The notes: a model not told the origin generated them from the sequence alone. DNA of 20,715 nucleotides from Deltaproteobacteria bacterium (GCA_020444165.1 JAHLLK010000087.1:1-20715); one strand, 5' to 3'. Shown: positions 7,365-16,164, numbered from the stretch's first letter. Program-made: numbers and translations.

Positions 7365-8573
7365 TCATCCCAGCACCCCCTCCTCCTGAAGCTTGCTGAC
7401 CTCTTCTTCGGTATAACCCAGTTCCGCCAGGATTTCCACGGTGTGCTGGCCGTAACCCGGTGCCGGGCGGCTGACCTCGGCCGGGGTGTCGCTGAAGTCC
7501 CAGGGGAAGCCGGTCATCTGGGTGGGTCCCAGCTCGGGGTGGTCCACCTCCACGAAATAGCGGTTGGCCTGGGCCTGGGGGTCGGCGGCCACCTCGGAAG
7601 GCGATTGCACCGGAGTGGCGATGCAGCCCTCCCTCGCCAGGATCTCCAGCCATTCGCCCCGGGGCTTGGCCGCGAAGCGGGCGTCGAAGATCTCCACCAA
7701 GGCGGTGGCGTTTTGGCTGCGGGCCTCCACCGTGGCAAAGCGGGGGTCGTGCTCCAGCTCGCCCAATTCCAGGGCCTTCAAGAGCTTGGGCCAATAACGG
7801 TCCGGCTGCAAATGGGCGATGGCCAGCCATTTGCCGTCTCCCGCGGCGTAGTGGTTATAGAGGGGGTTGCCCGCGGTGGCCCGGACCTCCCGGGGGAACT
7901 CCTGGCCCAGGATGGCCGGGGCGGCCATGATGAAGCCCAGGTTGGCGATGACCGAGCCCATGAGCGAGGTGTCCACCACCTGGCCCCTGCCCGTCTTCTC
8001 CCGGGCATACAGGGCGGCGCACACGCCCCAGGCGGCCATGAGGGCCCCCATCTCGTCGCCGATGCCGGGCAGCATCTGGGTGGGCGGCGAGCCGGCCTCC
8101 CCGGCGGCCAGCATCAGCCCGCTGCGGGCAATGCCGGTGTAGTCAAAGGACAGGGCCTCGGCGTCCGGGCCGCGGCGGCCCCAGCCAGAGGCCTGGGCGT
8201 AGATGAGCCGGGGGTTCCGGGCCATGAGCACCTCGGGCCCCAGGCCCATGCGCCCCGGCGCGCCGATGCTCAGGTTGTTCAAGAACACGTCGGCGGTGTC
8301 CATGAGCTTCAGGAACACTTCCAGGCCCGCCGGTTTCTTCAGATCCAGCACCATGGCCCGCTTGTTGCGGTTGCAGTGCTCAAAGTAGTAGTTGGGGCCC
8401 GTCAGCCCCACCATGGCCCCGATGATCCGCATGAAGCCGCGGCCCGGGTCGCCGCCCGGGGCCTCGATCTTGATAACCTCGGCCCCCAGGTCGCCCAGCC
8501 GCATGCCGGCCACCGGCCCCTGCTGGAACAGGGTTATCTCCACCACCCTGACGCCGTCCAAGGGTCCAGGCAT
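7365..8573 (-). CDS. Class III (CaiB/BaiF) CoA-transferase family protein (402 aa)
   Basis: ATG 8573 is preceded by AAGGAT and AAGGAG. The N terminus PLDGVRVVEITLFQQGPVAGMRLGDLGAEVIKIEAPGGDPGR-type sequence, the NRNKRAMVLDLK segment (68-79), the GWGRRGPDAE loop (130-139) and the GRGQVVDTSL strand (195-204) are classic for the family, as is the near-400-residue length. Members move CoA between acyl-CoA and free carboxylic acids without ATP. The position that usually holds the catalytic Asp (SL-x-D-S) reads SLMGS, with Gly206 in its place, confirmed in the DNA as ATG GGC TCG. Some family members, such as one half of heteromeric transferases, are known or expected to lack it. The activity may therefore need a partner or be altered. 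Confidence 0.88.
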   Translation of the reverse strand: MPGPLDGVRVVEITLFQQGPVAGMRLGDLGAEVIKIEAPGGDPGRGFMRIIGAMVGLTGPNYYFEHCNRNKRAMVLDLKKPAGLEVFLKLMDTADVFLNNLSIGAPGRMGLGPEVLMARNPRLIYAQASGWGRRGPDAEALSFDYTGIARSGLMLAAGEAGSPPTQMLPGIGDEMGALMAAWGVCAALYAREKTGRGQVVDTSLMGSVIANLGFIMAAPAILGQEFPREVRATAGNPLYNHYAAGDGKWLAIAHLQPDRYWPKLLKALELGELEHDPRFATVEARSQNATALVEIFDARFAAKPRGEWLEILAREGCIATPVQSPSEVAADPQAQANRYFVEVDHPELGPTQMTGFPWDFSDTPAEVSRPAPGYGQHTVEILAELGYTEEEVSKLQEEGVLG

Positions 8574-8760
8574 GGCTCCTTATCCTTTCTTGATTTGGTC
8601 CCGAGCCGCCCGGCGGCCCGCCCGGGAGCCGGCCGGCGCCTTCACGGCCCGGCTGTCTTTTCTCGCTTCACCCCATCCCATGGGAACTCCAGAGGGCGGC
8701 GGCCTATAAGGCAACCCAGCCAAAACCCTAAAGTTTTTTTGGGAAAAGGGGGTGTGGAGG

Positions 8761-8794
8761 AAAAACCCTTTTTGTTCACAAAAAGGGTTTTTTT
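8761..8794 (-). terminator. Strong intrinsic terminator, bidirectional in form
   Basis: A perfect 14-bp stem, AAAAACCCTTTTTG (8761-8774) with CAAAAAGGGTTTTT (8779-8792), closes a TTCA loop and is flanked by A and T runs on both sides. It lies 24 bp past the stop of the minus-strand AIM24 gene and upstream of the CoA-transferase gene, insulating the two. The rest of 8574-8817 contains no gene and should hold the CoA-transferase promoter. Confidence 0.85.
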
Positions 8795-8817
8795 CCCACA
8801 TCTTCTAACTCTCCGGC

Positions 8818-9840
8818 TCACTTATCCCCAAAAAAAGTCCCCAGGGCGCCGCCCAGGAGGCTGCCTTCGCCGCGGTCCTTGCCGCCGCCTTGGGGGGCGG
8901 CGGCGTACATGCGGCGGGCCAGGCGGCTGAAGGGCAGGGTCTGGAGCCACACGTGGCCGGGTCCGCTGACCGTGGCCAGGAACAGGCCTTCGCCGCCGAA
9001 GAAGGCGGTCTTGATGTCCCCGGCGAACTTCACGTCATAGTCCACGCTGGGCATCAGGGCCACCAGGCAGCCGGAGTCGAAGGTGATGGTCTGGCCCGCG
9101 GTGAGTTGCATCTCGAACACGGTGCCGCCAGCGTGCACAAAGGCCAGGCCGTCGCCCAACAGCCGCTGCATGATGAAACCTTCGCCGCCAAAGAGGCCTA
9201 CGCCGATCTTTTTCTGGAAGGCGATCTCCAGGGCCACGCCCTTGGCCGCGCAGAGGAAGGCCTCCTTCTGGCAGATCAGCTCGCCGCCCAGGGAGCCCAG
9301 GTCCATGGGCAGGATCTTGCCGGGGTACGGCGCGGCAAAGCCCACCTTTTCTTTGCCCTGGCCGGCCGTGTTGGTGAACACGGTCATGAACAGGCTTTCG
9401 CCGGTAAGCAGCCGCTTGCCCGCGCCCAACAGGCCGTCCAAGAGGCCGCCCTTGCCCTGATTCGAGCGGCGGCCGTCGCCGAAGATGGTGTCCAGGGTCA
9501 CTCCGGGGGTCATGTAGAGCATGGCCCCGGCCTCGGCCACCACGCTTTCGCCCGGGTCCAGCTCCACCTCCACGTACTGCATCTCGTTGCCGTTGATCAC
9601 GTAGTCGATCTCGTCGGCCACCGGCCCGGGCTGGGGCGGCGGCGGGGGGCCGGGGCGGGAGGCCAGGAGGCTGGCCAGGCTGCCCACCGATTTCAGGGGC
9701 GTCCACTCACTCACTTCCGGCCCCCAGACCAGGGCCTCGGGGGTCAGGGCGCCCCCGGCCAGTTGGGCGCGGAGGTCAGCTACCGTGAAGGGCCCCCGGG
9801 AATCGCCGTCTTGGGCCACATACCATTCGCCATCGGACAT
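8818..9840 (-). CDS. GYF_2 domain - AIM24 (TIGR00266) fusion protein (340 aa)
   Basis: ATG 9840 is chosen: GGGAG lies 8 nt before it, whereas an in-frame TTG at 9855 overlaps that ribosome site. Residues about 5-58 ([14 protein letters not shown], then [18 protein letters not shown]) form a GYF_2/DUF4339 domain, which in other proteins binds peptides or partners. A proline-rich linker (63-73) follows. Residues about 78-300 match the AIM24/TIGR00266 family, with [25 protein letters not shown] opening, repeated GGEG turns ([25 protein letters not shown] and [16 protein letters not shown]) and the terminal WLQTLP motif. The fold is a double beta-roll related to tryptophan-RNA-binding proteins; the bacterial function is unknown. 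The C terminus is Gly-rich ([15 protein letters not shown]). No signal peptide is evident. Function is not assigned. Confidence 0.85.
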   Translation of the reverse strand: MSDGEWYVAQDGDSRGPFTVADLRAQLAGGALTPEALVWGPEVSEWTPLKSVGSLASLLASRPGPPPPPQPGPVADEIDYVINGNEMQYVEVELDPGESVVAEAGAMLYMTPGVTLDTIFGDGRRSNQGKGGLLDGLLGAGKRLLTGESLFMTVFTNTAGQGKEKVGFAAPYPGKILPMDLGSLGGELICQKEAFLCAAKGVALEIAFQKKIGVGLFGGEGFIMQRLLGDGLAFVHAGGTVFEMQLTAGQTITFDSGCLVALMPSVDYDVKFAGDIKTAFFGGEGLFLATVSGPGHVWLQTLPFSRLARRMYAAAPQGGGKDRGEGSLLGGALGTFFGDK

Positions 9841-9855
9841 CGCATCATCTCCCAA

Positions 9856-10339
9856 CGGGGCAGCGCGGGCTCAGCGCCCGGTAAGTCCTGGGTTGCGGTG
9901 GGATTCCTGCCGGCTTTTTTCCAGCCGCCGGGACCGGCCAGCCAGGGCGGCCGGGAGGCTCCCCTTACCGGGCCGGTTTCGCAGGTCAGTATACCAGAGC
10001 GTTTGGCCGGGGGTGGTTTTTGGCCCCCGTGGCCGGCCGCGGCCGGAACGGGGGTCCGGGGCGTGCGCCAGGGGGCCTGGAAAGATTTTTTGCAACAACA
10101 CCCACAAAGCACTAACCAATTGGCCCCCTGATTTGGCAAACTGTTCTTTTCCGGGCAGCAGCCCGGGGCTCGGGGGCAAGCACCCGAAAGGTTATTCAAC
10201 TACTTGGTAAAAGCTCGTTTTGGGTTTAATAACCCTGCCGCGGCCCCAAGCTAGGCATTGACTTTCGAGCCCAAATGCAATATGTGAAGGAGCTAACGAG
10301 CAAATCCCGTTTTGCACAACCCCGCCAGCGGAGTAAGCC
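9856..10339. other. Gene-free spacer upstream of fdhA with small inverted repeats
   Basis: No believable gene lies here; the ORFs that occur are unsupported by ribosome sites or similarity. Structural elements are a hairpin CCGGGC-AGCA-GCCCGG (10151-10166), an inverted pair GGTTATT (10190-10196) / AATAACC (10228-10234) and a nested hairpin GGGTT-TAAT-AACCC (10222-10235). The last two lie just upstream of the fdhA promoter and could be regulator sites. This is inference only. Confidence 0.45.
10258..10286 (+). promoter_or_regulatory. Candidate sigma-70 promoter of fdhA
   Basis: TTGACT (10258-10263) and TATGTG (10281-10286) are separated by 17 bp, giving a start near 10293 and a leader of about 47 nt before the fdhA ATG. 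The -35 box matches five of six consensus bases; the -10 is weak. Confidence 0.45.
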
Positions 10340-13033
10340 ATGGCCAATCCCAAACTCACCTTGAACGGCAAGGTGGTCAACTTTAGTCCGGGGCAAATGA
10401 TCCTGCAGGTAGCCCAGGACAACGGCGTGGAGATTCCCACCCTGTGCTACCTGAAATCTTGCACCCCCACCGGCGCCTGCCGCATGTGCGTGGTGGAAGT
10501 CAAGGGCGCCCGCAGCCTGGTGGCCTCCTGTGCCATGCCGGCCGGCGACGGCATGGAGGTGCAGACCGACACCGAAAAGGTGCACGCCTCCCGGAAGCTG
10601 AACGTCGAGCTTCTGCTCGCCAGCGGCGATCACAACTGCCTGGTCTGCGAAGCCAACGGCGCCTGCAAGCTGCAGAAGTACGCCTATGAATACGGCGTCG
10701 ATGAGGTCAGATTCTCCGGCAAGACCCAGGAATACCCCATCGAGGCCGACAACCCCCTGATCGTGCGCGACTTCAGCAAGTGCATCCTCTGCGGCCGCTG
10801 CGTGCAGGCCTGCAACGAGGTGCAGGTGAACCGGGCCATCGGCTACGGCTACCGCGGCGCGGAGAGCAAGATCGTCACCAGTGGCGACCGGGCTTATCAC
10901 CTTTCCGATTGCGTGTTCTGCGGCGAGTGCGTGCAGTCCTGCCCCACCGGCGCGCTCACCGAGAAGAAGGCCAAGGGCCTGGCCCGCACCTGGGAGACCG
11001 AGAAGGTCCGCACCACCTGCCCTTACTGCGGCGTGGGTTGCCAGCTCTGGCTGCACGTCAAGGACGGCCGGGTGGTGAAGGTGACCGGCGTGGAAGATGC
11101 CCTGCCCAACCAGGGCCGCCTGTGCGTCAAGGGCCGCTTTGGCTATGACTTCCCCCAGAGCGCCGACCGCCTGACCAAGCCCCTGATCCGCCAGGCCGAT
11201 GGCGAGTACCGCGAGGCCGAGTGGGACGAGGCCCTGGACCTGGTGGCCGACAAGTTCAAGGAGATCATCAAGGAGCACGGCCCCGACTCCGTGGCCGGCG
11301 TGTCCTGCGCCCGCTCCAACAACGAAGACTCCTACAACATGCAGAAACTTTTCCGCGCGGTGTTCGGTACAAATAATATCGATCACTGCGCACGTACTTG
11401 ACACGCTCCCACTGTCGCCGGTCTGGCGACTGCTTTCGGTTCCGGGGCCATGACGAACTCCTTCTCGGACTTCGAGCTGGCCAAATTGTTCCTGGTGATC
11501 GGGTCCAACACCACCGAGGCCCATCCGGTGGCCTCCACCTTCATCAAGCGGGCCGTGTTGAACGGCGCCGAGTTGATCGTGCTGGACCCCCGCAAGAGCG
11601 GCATGGCCGAGCACGCGCACATGCACCTTCCCCTGAAGGTGGGCTCGGACATCGCTCTGTTGAACGGAATCATGAACGTGCTGGTGGAAGAGGAACTCTA
11701 CGACAAGAAGTACGTGGAGTCCTGCACCACCGGCTTTGAAGAGGTCAAGGCCAAGGTCGCGGAGTATCCGCCGGAGAAGGCGGAAGAGATCTCGGGCATC
11801 CCCGCGGACAAGATCCGCGAGGTGGCCCGCCGCCTGGCCGCCACCAAACCGGCCATGCTCATCTACACCCTGGGCATCACCGAGCACACCTGCGGCGTGA
11901 ACAACGTGCTGTCCTGCGCCAACATCCAGATGATGCTGGGCAACGTGGGCTTCCAGTGCGGCGGCGTCAACCCGCTCCGGGGCCAGAACAACGTGCAGGG
12001 CGCCTGCGACATGGCCGCGCTGCCCAACGTGTATCCCGGCTACCAGAAGGTCAACGACCCCGCCGCCCAGGCCAAGTTCGAAGAGGCTTGGGGGGTCAAG
12101 CTGGACAACAAGCTCGGCCTCATGATGCCGGCCATGTTCGACGGCCTGGCCAACGGCAAGGTCAAGGGCATGTGGATCTTCGGCGAGAACGTGGCCAACA
12201 CCGAGCCGGACATCCGCCACGTGGAACACTGCATGGAGCAGGCCGGGTTCCTGGTGGTCCAGGACATTTTCCCCAACGAGACCACCCGCTTCGGTCACGT
12301 GATCCTGCCCGGCGCGGCCTGGACCGAGGATGACGGCACCTTCACCAACAGCGAGCGCCGGGTGAGCCGGGTCCGCAAGGTGGCCGATCCTCCCGGCGAC
12401 GCCAAGCCCGACTGGTGGATATTCAAGGAAGTGGCCAAGCGCTTCGGCCAGGACTGGGCCAGCAACAGCAGCCAGGAGATCTGGGACAACGAGGTTTCCG
12501 TGCTCGCGCCCCAGATGGTCGGCATCAAGTACTCGCGCATCGAGAACAACGGCCTGCAATGGCCGGTGCCCAACCTGGATCATCCGGGCACCAGCTTCCT
12601 GCACGCCGACGGCTGCTTCACCTGCGGTCTGGGCCGGTTCACCCCGGTGGATTGGACCCCGCCCGCCGAGGTGCCGGACAAGGAGTACCCCCTGGTGCTA
12701 TCCACCGGCCGCCGCCTGACCCACTACCACACCCGCACCCAGACCGGGCGTTGCGCCGGGCTGGATGACATCCTCTCCGAGGAGACCGCGGACATCTCCC
12801 TGGCCGACGCGCAGCAGATGGGCGTGGCCCAGGGCGATATGGTCCGGGTCAGCTCCCGCCGCGGCCAGGTGGTGGTCCGGGCCAAGGTCACCCCCCAGGT
12901 GCCCCGGGGCATGGTGTGGATGGCCTTCCACTTCCGGGAGGGCAACGCCAACTGGCTGACCAACCCGGCGTTCGACCCGGTCAGCGCCACGGCCGAGTAC
13001 AAGGCCTGCGCCGTAAAGGTGGAAAAGGTCTAA
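10340..13033 (+). CDS. fdhA: Selenocysteine formate dehydrogenase catalytic subunit, NuoG-like N terminus (897 aa)
   Basis: ATG 10340 follows GGAG with a 6-nt gap. TGA 11399-11401 must be read as selenocysteine (Sec354): the reading runs [27 protein letters not shown], the exact active-site context of formate dehydrogenases, and a SECIS hairpin follows. Domains in order: 2Fe-2S ferredoxin (C36, C47, C50, C64); NuoG-type cluster with H98, C100, C103, C109; two 4Fe-4S sets (C148/151/154/158 and C191/194/197/201); then the bis-MGD Mo/W oxidoreductase with its own cluster C227, C230, C234, C262, and a C-terminal molydopterin-dinucleotide-binding barrel. No Tat signal, so cytosolic. Length and layout match Moorella-type FdhA, which oxidises formate or reduces CO2 with NAD(P) or ferredoxin partners. 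No beta or diaphorase subunit follows in the window. Mo/W supply probably comes from the transporter operon further right. Confidence 0.96.
11399..11430 (+). promoter_or_regulatory. Sec TGA codon and bacterial SECIS hairpin
   Basis: The TGA (11399-11401) is followed after 12 nt by the stem-loop GTCGCCGGTCTGGCGAC (11414-11430): 6-bp stem GTCGCC/GGCGAC, loop GGTCT. The loop sequence GGUCU is that of the E. coli fdhF SECIS, whose GU is read by SelB, and the distance from the TGA also fits. The hairpin lies in the coding sequence, as is normal for bacteria. Confidence 0.93.
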
Positions 13034-13064
13034 TTTATCCGGTGGTCTAGCCCCGCGAGCCCAT

Positions 13065-13096
13065 AAGCGCCCCCCTCCGGGGGGGCGCTTTTCTTT
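13065..13096 (+). terminator. Intrinsic terminator of fdhA
   Basis: An 11-bp GC-rich stem, AAGCGCCCCCC (13065-13075) with GGGGGGCGCTT (13080-13090), closes a TCCG loop and runs into TTCTTT. It starts 32 bp after the fdhA stop, so fdhA appears to be transcribed alone. Confidence 0.92.
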
Positions 13097-13562
13097 ATCC
13101 ACCGGAAGGCGTCCTGGCTGCCAGCCTCCCGGCGTCTCCTTTTGCGGAGGGCCGCGGGATGGTTCCGGTAAACCGGCCCTGCCGAATCACGGCGCCGATG
13201 ATGCGGCCACCAGCGGAGCGGGCGATCAAGTGCGCGCCAAATAACCTCATTCCTCGGAGAGCTGGTGTTATAATTTTCGGCTACCCCACCGGTTTCGAGT
13301 TAAAACCATTGAACTGAGAACGTGAATAATTGCCCCATGCGTGTTCGGTCCCTCGCCGTATTGTTGGAACCCGCCAGTTGCCTCCGGGCTCCCTTCCCCG
13401 GCGCCACCGGGGCAGGCTTCCTCGCTGCTCCCCAACCGGAGCGGGCCTGGCCCGGCCCCGATCCTCACCACCCGGCCCCGCCGACGGCTTCGTCGGCAAA
13501 TTCCTCATCTCTTTCCAATCAGGGCAAACTTGTCGCTGGCCCACCATTTCTAGGGGGGAATC
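13097..13562. other. Gene-free spacer before the transglutaminase-like gene
   Basis: No supported gene. A perfect TATAAT stands at 13269-13274 but has no good -35 box 16-18 bp upstream, so it is a weak promoter candidate. Two hairpins could act in the leader: CCCCGG-CGCCA-CCGGGG (13396-13412) and GCCGACG-GCTT-CGTCGGC (13480-13497). If transcription starts near 13281 the leader would be about 280 nt, long enough for RNA-level control. That is inference; no known riboswitch class is recognised. Confidence 0.4.
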
Positions 13563-14765
13563 ATGTTTGAACGTAGAACTCATAAGATCACGTTAGTCGT
13601 GATTTTGGCGCTGGCCTGCACTGTCCTGTTATTGGGCACGGCATACTGGGTCCATAAAAACGTGCTCAAACCCATTTCGCAGACGGATAAACTGGCCAAA
13701 CAGCTCAAACACGATACGCGAGAACTGCGCGCTGATATCATCGATGGCATGATAGCCGACAAGGTTGAGACGATAACTAACGGCCTGCAAAATGACCAGG
13801 AAATGGCTATTGCGGTGGCCAGGTGGATAGCCGCAAACTTGACCAACAGCCAACTGAGCATCGGCCGGGATGTGTACTCGTATTTTGTGGAGAGAAGCGC
13901 TTATTGCGGCGGTAAATCACGGCTGTTTGTAAAAATGTTAGGGGTCAATTATATCCATGCCAAGGTTTTTCGCATGTTCAACGCCGCCCCGAATGGGACC
14001 AGCCATGTTTGCGCCCAGGCGTGGTACAACGGCAAGTGGCATTTCTTCGACTGCACCTATGCCGGCTATTTCCTGCGCAACGGAGACGTGTTGAGCTGGG
14101 ACGAAATCATCAATCTGCCGGAAAGCGCCCGCTGGCAAGCCTTGGTAGTAATGGACACCAATCTACGTTTTTATACCGGTCCTGAATTAGAGCCAGAGGT
14201 CAGAATCGTTGACAGCGTTGATATGATGCACCGTGCTTATGCACAATCGGTCATTGACAAGCTGAAGCACAACCAAAGCTATGGCTTTTTCCGCAGTCCG
14301 GTAGCCAAAAATTTCGTTGTCGAAGTGAATGAGTCCGCTCTTGACAAGCCTTTGATCCTTGGCAAGGTTAACCAGAGTTATCAGGATGTTAACGAACAAG
14401 GCAAAACTTTGTTGCTGTCCGATTTGCTGGGCGAGTCCATCGGCACCATAGCTGATAAAATTCGTACCATTTGGACCTTGTACAATTGCAAACCAGGCGA
14501 TGTCCTGGGCTTGCAATACCAGCTTTATCAGCCCCGCAAGAAGACGGTGACCTTGCAGGCTTCCGGCAGCGGGGCGGAGATCCTCGAGGGCCAGAAATTT
14601 TTCATCGAGGAAGGTCGCTTCCCCTCCAAGGATGCGGTCTGGCGGATCAAGGCCCGGGTGAACGCTGCGGGGACCTGCAAAATCATCGTGGAGTCCGACG
14701 CTCCGGCCGACGTCTCCACCGGCGCCCTGGTCGATCAAATAAAGCTGTCCCGCGAGCGTCCCTAG
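13563..14765 (+). CDS. Membrane-anchored transglutaminase-like protein (400 aa)
   Basis: ATG 13563 follows AGGGGGG with a 4-nt gap. Residues 9-30 (ITLVVILALACTVLLLGTAYWV) make one transmembrane anchor after a basic MFERRTHK, so the rest is periplasmic. A helical stretch follows at about 38-95. The transglutaminase/cysteine-protease-like core shows C115 in RSAYCGGKSRLF, H148 in TSHVCAQAWYNGKWH and D163 in FFDCTYAGYF, the expected Cys-His-Asp order and spacing, so it is likely active. The C-terminal 230 residues have no recognised domain and seem beta-rich. Such proteins act as peptidases, amidases or crosslinkers in the envelope; the substrate is unknown. The first two thirds are less GC-rich than the neighbours (30 of 60 bases at 13741-13800), a possible sign of transfer. 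It converges with the NTPase gene, 41 bp away. Confidence 0.75.
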   Translation: MFERRTHKITLVVILALACTVLLLGTAYWVHKNVLKPISQTDKLAKQLKHDTRELRADIIDGMIADKVETITNGLQNDQEMAIAVARWIAANLTNSQLSIGRDVYSYFVERSAYCGGKSRLFVKMLGVNYIHAKVFRMFNAAPNGTSHVCAQAWYNGKWHFFDCTYAGYFLRNGDVLSWDEIINLPESARWQALVVMDTNLRFYTGPELEPEVRIVDSVDMMHRAYAQSVIDKLKHNQSYGFFRSPVAKNFVVEVNESALDKPLILGKVNQSYQDVNEQGKTLLLSDLLGESIGTIADKIRTIWTLYNCKPGDVLGLQYQLYQPRKKTVTLQASGSGAEILEGQKFFIEEGRFPSKDAVWRIKARVNAAGTCKIIVESDAPADVSTGALVDQIKLSRERP

Positions 14766-14806
14766 GACCCAGGAAGGGCGGCCAAACCGCGGACTGCGGA
14801 CCGCGC

Positions 14807-15367
14807 TCAGCCCGCGCGGTCCGCCCCGCCGGTGAGGACACCCGCCATGTCCGCCTGGCTCTGGCTCGCCAGGTCCAGCACCACCGCCCCCGCCAGGCCC
14901 CAGTGCGCCCGCACCTGGTCCAACAGCCTGCCGCGCACCACCCACAAGACCCAGGCCGGGCCGGCCAGCCCCAACAGCGGCTCCAGCTCCGGGGCCCAGC
15001 CCCCTCCCGCCAGCTCCAGGGGCCCCACCTCGTCCACCGCCACCAAGTCCGCTCCCTGACAGGCCGCGGGAGCCAGGGCGGCCCGGCCCGCGGCCAGGCC
15101 CCGGGGGTCGAACGCAAAGGGCACCCGCCCCGGGGCCACCAGGGCCTCGTCCCGGCGGGCCAGGGGAGAGACCCGGCCCCCGGCCAGTTCCACCAGGTCG
15201 AAGCCCACCCGGCGCTCCCCCTCCCAGAGGCTCCGCGCCGCAAAGCCCCCCAGGCGCCAGCCCCGGGCGGCCAGGTCTGCGGCCAGGGCCAGCAGCCGGT
15301 GGGATTTGCCCCCCATCACCGGCCCGGTCAACAGGGCCACCCGGGGCTTCCCGCCCGGACCGCTCAC
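14807..15367 (-). CDS. P-loop NTPase, THEP1/DUF2478-like (186 aa)
   Basis: The start is GTG 15367, inside a GTGA overlap with the ATPase stop; the frame stays open further upstream but there it shadows the ATPase gene. The Walker A motif is G15PVMGGKS22 in RVALLTGPVMGGKSHRL, and Walker B is ADLVAVDEVGPLEL near residue 100. This combination, with GWRLGGFAARSLWEGERRVGFDLVEL, resembles the THEP1/DUF2478 nucleoside-triphosphatases. To my recollection DUF2478 genes often sit beside molybdate ABC genes, which would fit here, but that memory should be checked. It is the last gene of the transporter operon. It may couple nucleotide hydrolysis to metal or cofactor handling; the role is unknown. Confidence 0.72.
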   Translation of the reverse strand: MSGPGGKPRVALLTGPVMGGKSHRLLALAADLAARGWRLGGFAARSLWEGERRVGFDLVELAGGRVSPLARRDEALVAPGRVPFAFDPRGLAAGRAALAPAACQGADLVAVDEVGPLELAGGGWAPELEPLLGLAGPAWVLWVVRGRLLDQVRAHWGLAGAVVLDLASQSQADMAGVLTGGADRAG

Positions 15368-16164
15368 AGTGCCGCCTCGCCGGGTGCGGCCGGCAAAAAC
15401 ACTCCCCCCCCCTCGCCCAGGTCCACCCGGCGGATGGGCGTCTGGTACAGGCGGCTCACCGTCGCCGGGGTCATCACCCGGCCGGGAGGGCCCTCTTCCA
15501 AGACCCGCCCTTCGGCCAACAGCACCACCTGATCGGCGTAGAGCAGGGCCAGGTTGGGGTCGTGCATGGCCGCCACCACCCGGGCGCCCCGCTGGTGGCA
15601 AAGCTCCCGGATGCGAGCCAAAAGCCGGTGTTGGTGGCCAAAGTCCAGGTGGTTGGTGGGCTCGTCCAAGAGCAGATTCTCCTGGCTCTGCAGCCAGGCC
15701 CGGGCCAAAAGCGCCAATTGGCGCTCGCCGCCGGAGACCGCGTTGAAGTTGCGCTCGGCCAAGTAGCCCGCCTCCATGGCCTCCAGGGCCGCCCGGGCCT
15801 GCGCATAGTCCTCCCCCCCCGGCCGCTGGTTCAGGCGCAAAAAGGGAGTCCGGCCCATGACCACCACGTCCAGCACCTGGAAGGGAAAGACCTGGGTGTG
15901 CTCCTGGGGCACCAGGGCCAGGCGTTGGGCCACCTCCCGACGCCGGGCCCGGGCCAGGTCCAACCCCTCCAGGCTCACCCGGCCCCCGCCCGGCCGCAAC
16001 AGGCCCCCCAGGCAGGAGAGCAGGCTGGTCTTGCCGGCGCCGTTGCGGCCCAAGAGCACGCAGAACGTACCCCGCCCCACCCGGAACGACACGTCCGCCA
16101 ACACTTGGCGCGCCCCGAACCACAGGGAAAGCCCCGCGCAGACCATTTCCGGCGTCCCGCTCAC
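15364..16164 (-). CDS. ABC transporter ATP-binding protein, FecE/BtuD/MolC type (266 aa)
   Basis: The start is GTG 16164 in a GTGA overlap with the permease stop; an alternative ATG lies 18 nt later. The protein has Walker A GRNGAGKTS (39-47), a Q-loop in LVPQEHTQVFPF, signature VSGGERQLALLARAW (about residue 140), Walker B NLLLDEPTNHLD, and the switch His in VVAAMHDPNLAL. This is the nucleotide-binding subunit of a type II (B12/siderophore-like) importer and energises uptake through the permease encoded just upstream. Members of this class carry cobalamin, ferric siderophores, haem, or molybdate/tungstate (MolC, H. influenzae HI1470). The ModE-like regulator divergent from the operon favours molybdate/tungstate. 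Confidence 0.92.
   Translation of the reverse strand: MSGTPEMVCAGLSLWFGARQVLADVSFRVGRGTFCVLLGRNGAGKTSLLSCLGGLLRPGGGRVSLEGLDLARARRREVAQRLALVPQEHTQVFPFQVLDVVVMGRTPFLRLNQRPGGEDYAQARAALEAMEAGYLAERNFNAVSGGERQLALLARAWLQSQENLLLDEPTNHLDFGHQHRLLARIRELCHQRGARVVAAMHDPNLALLYADQVVLLAEGRVLEEGPPGRVMTPATVSRLYQTPIRRVDLGEGGGVFLPAAPGEAAL

Noticed and set aside
11399..11449. Frameshift or nonsense mutation splitting formate dehydrogenase
   Set aside because: The frame is intact across the TGA, the residue falls exactly at the Sec active site, and a SECIS hairpin follows.
10226..12604. 792-aa ORF antisense to fdhA
   Set aside because: Low-complexity Ala/Gly/His/Val composition typical of an antisense GC frame; fdhA is unmistakable.
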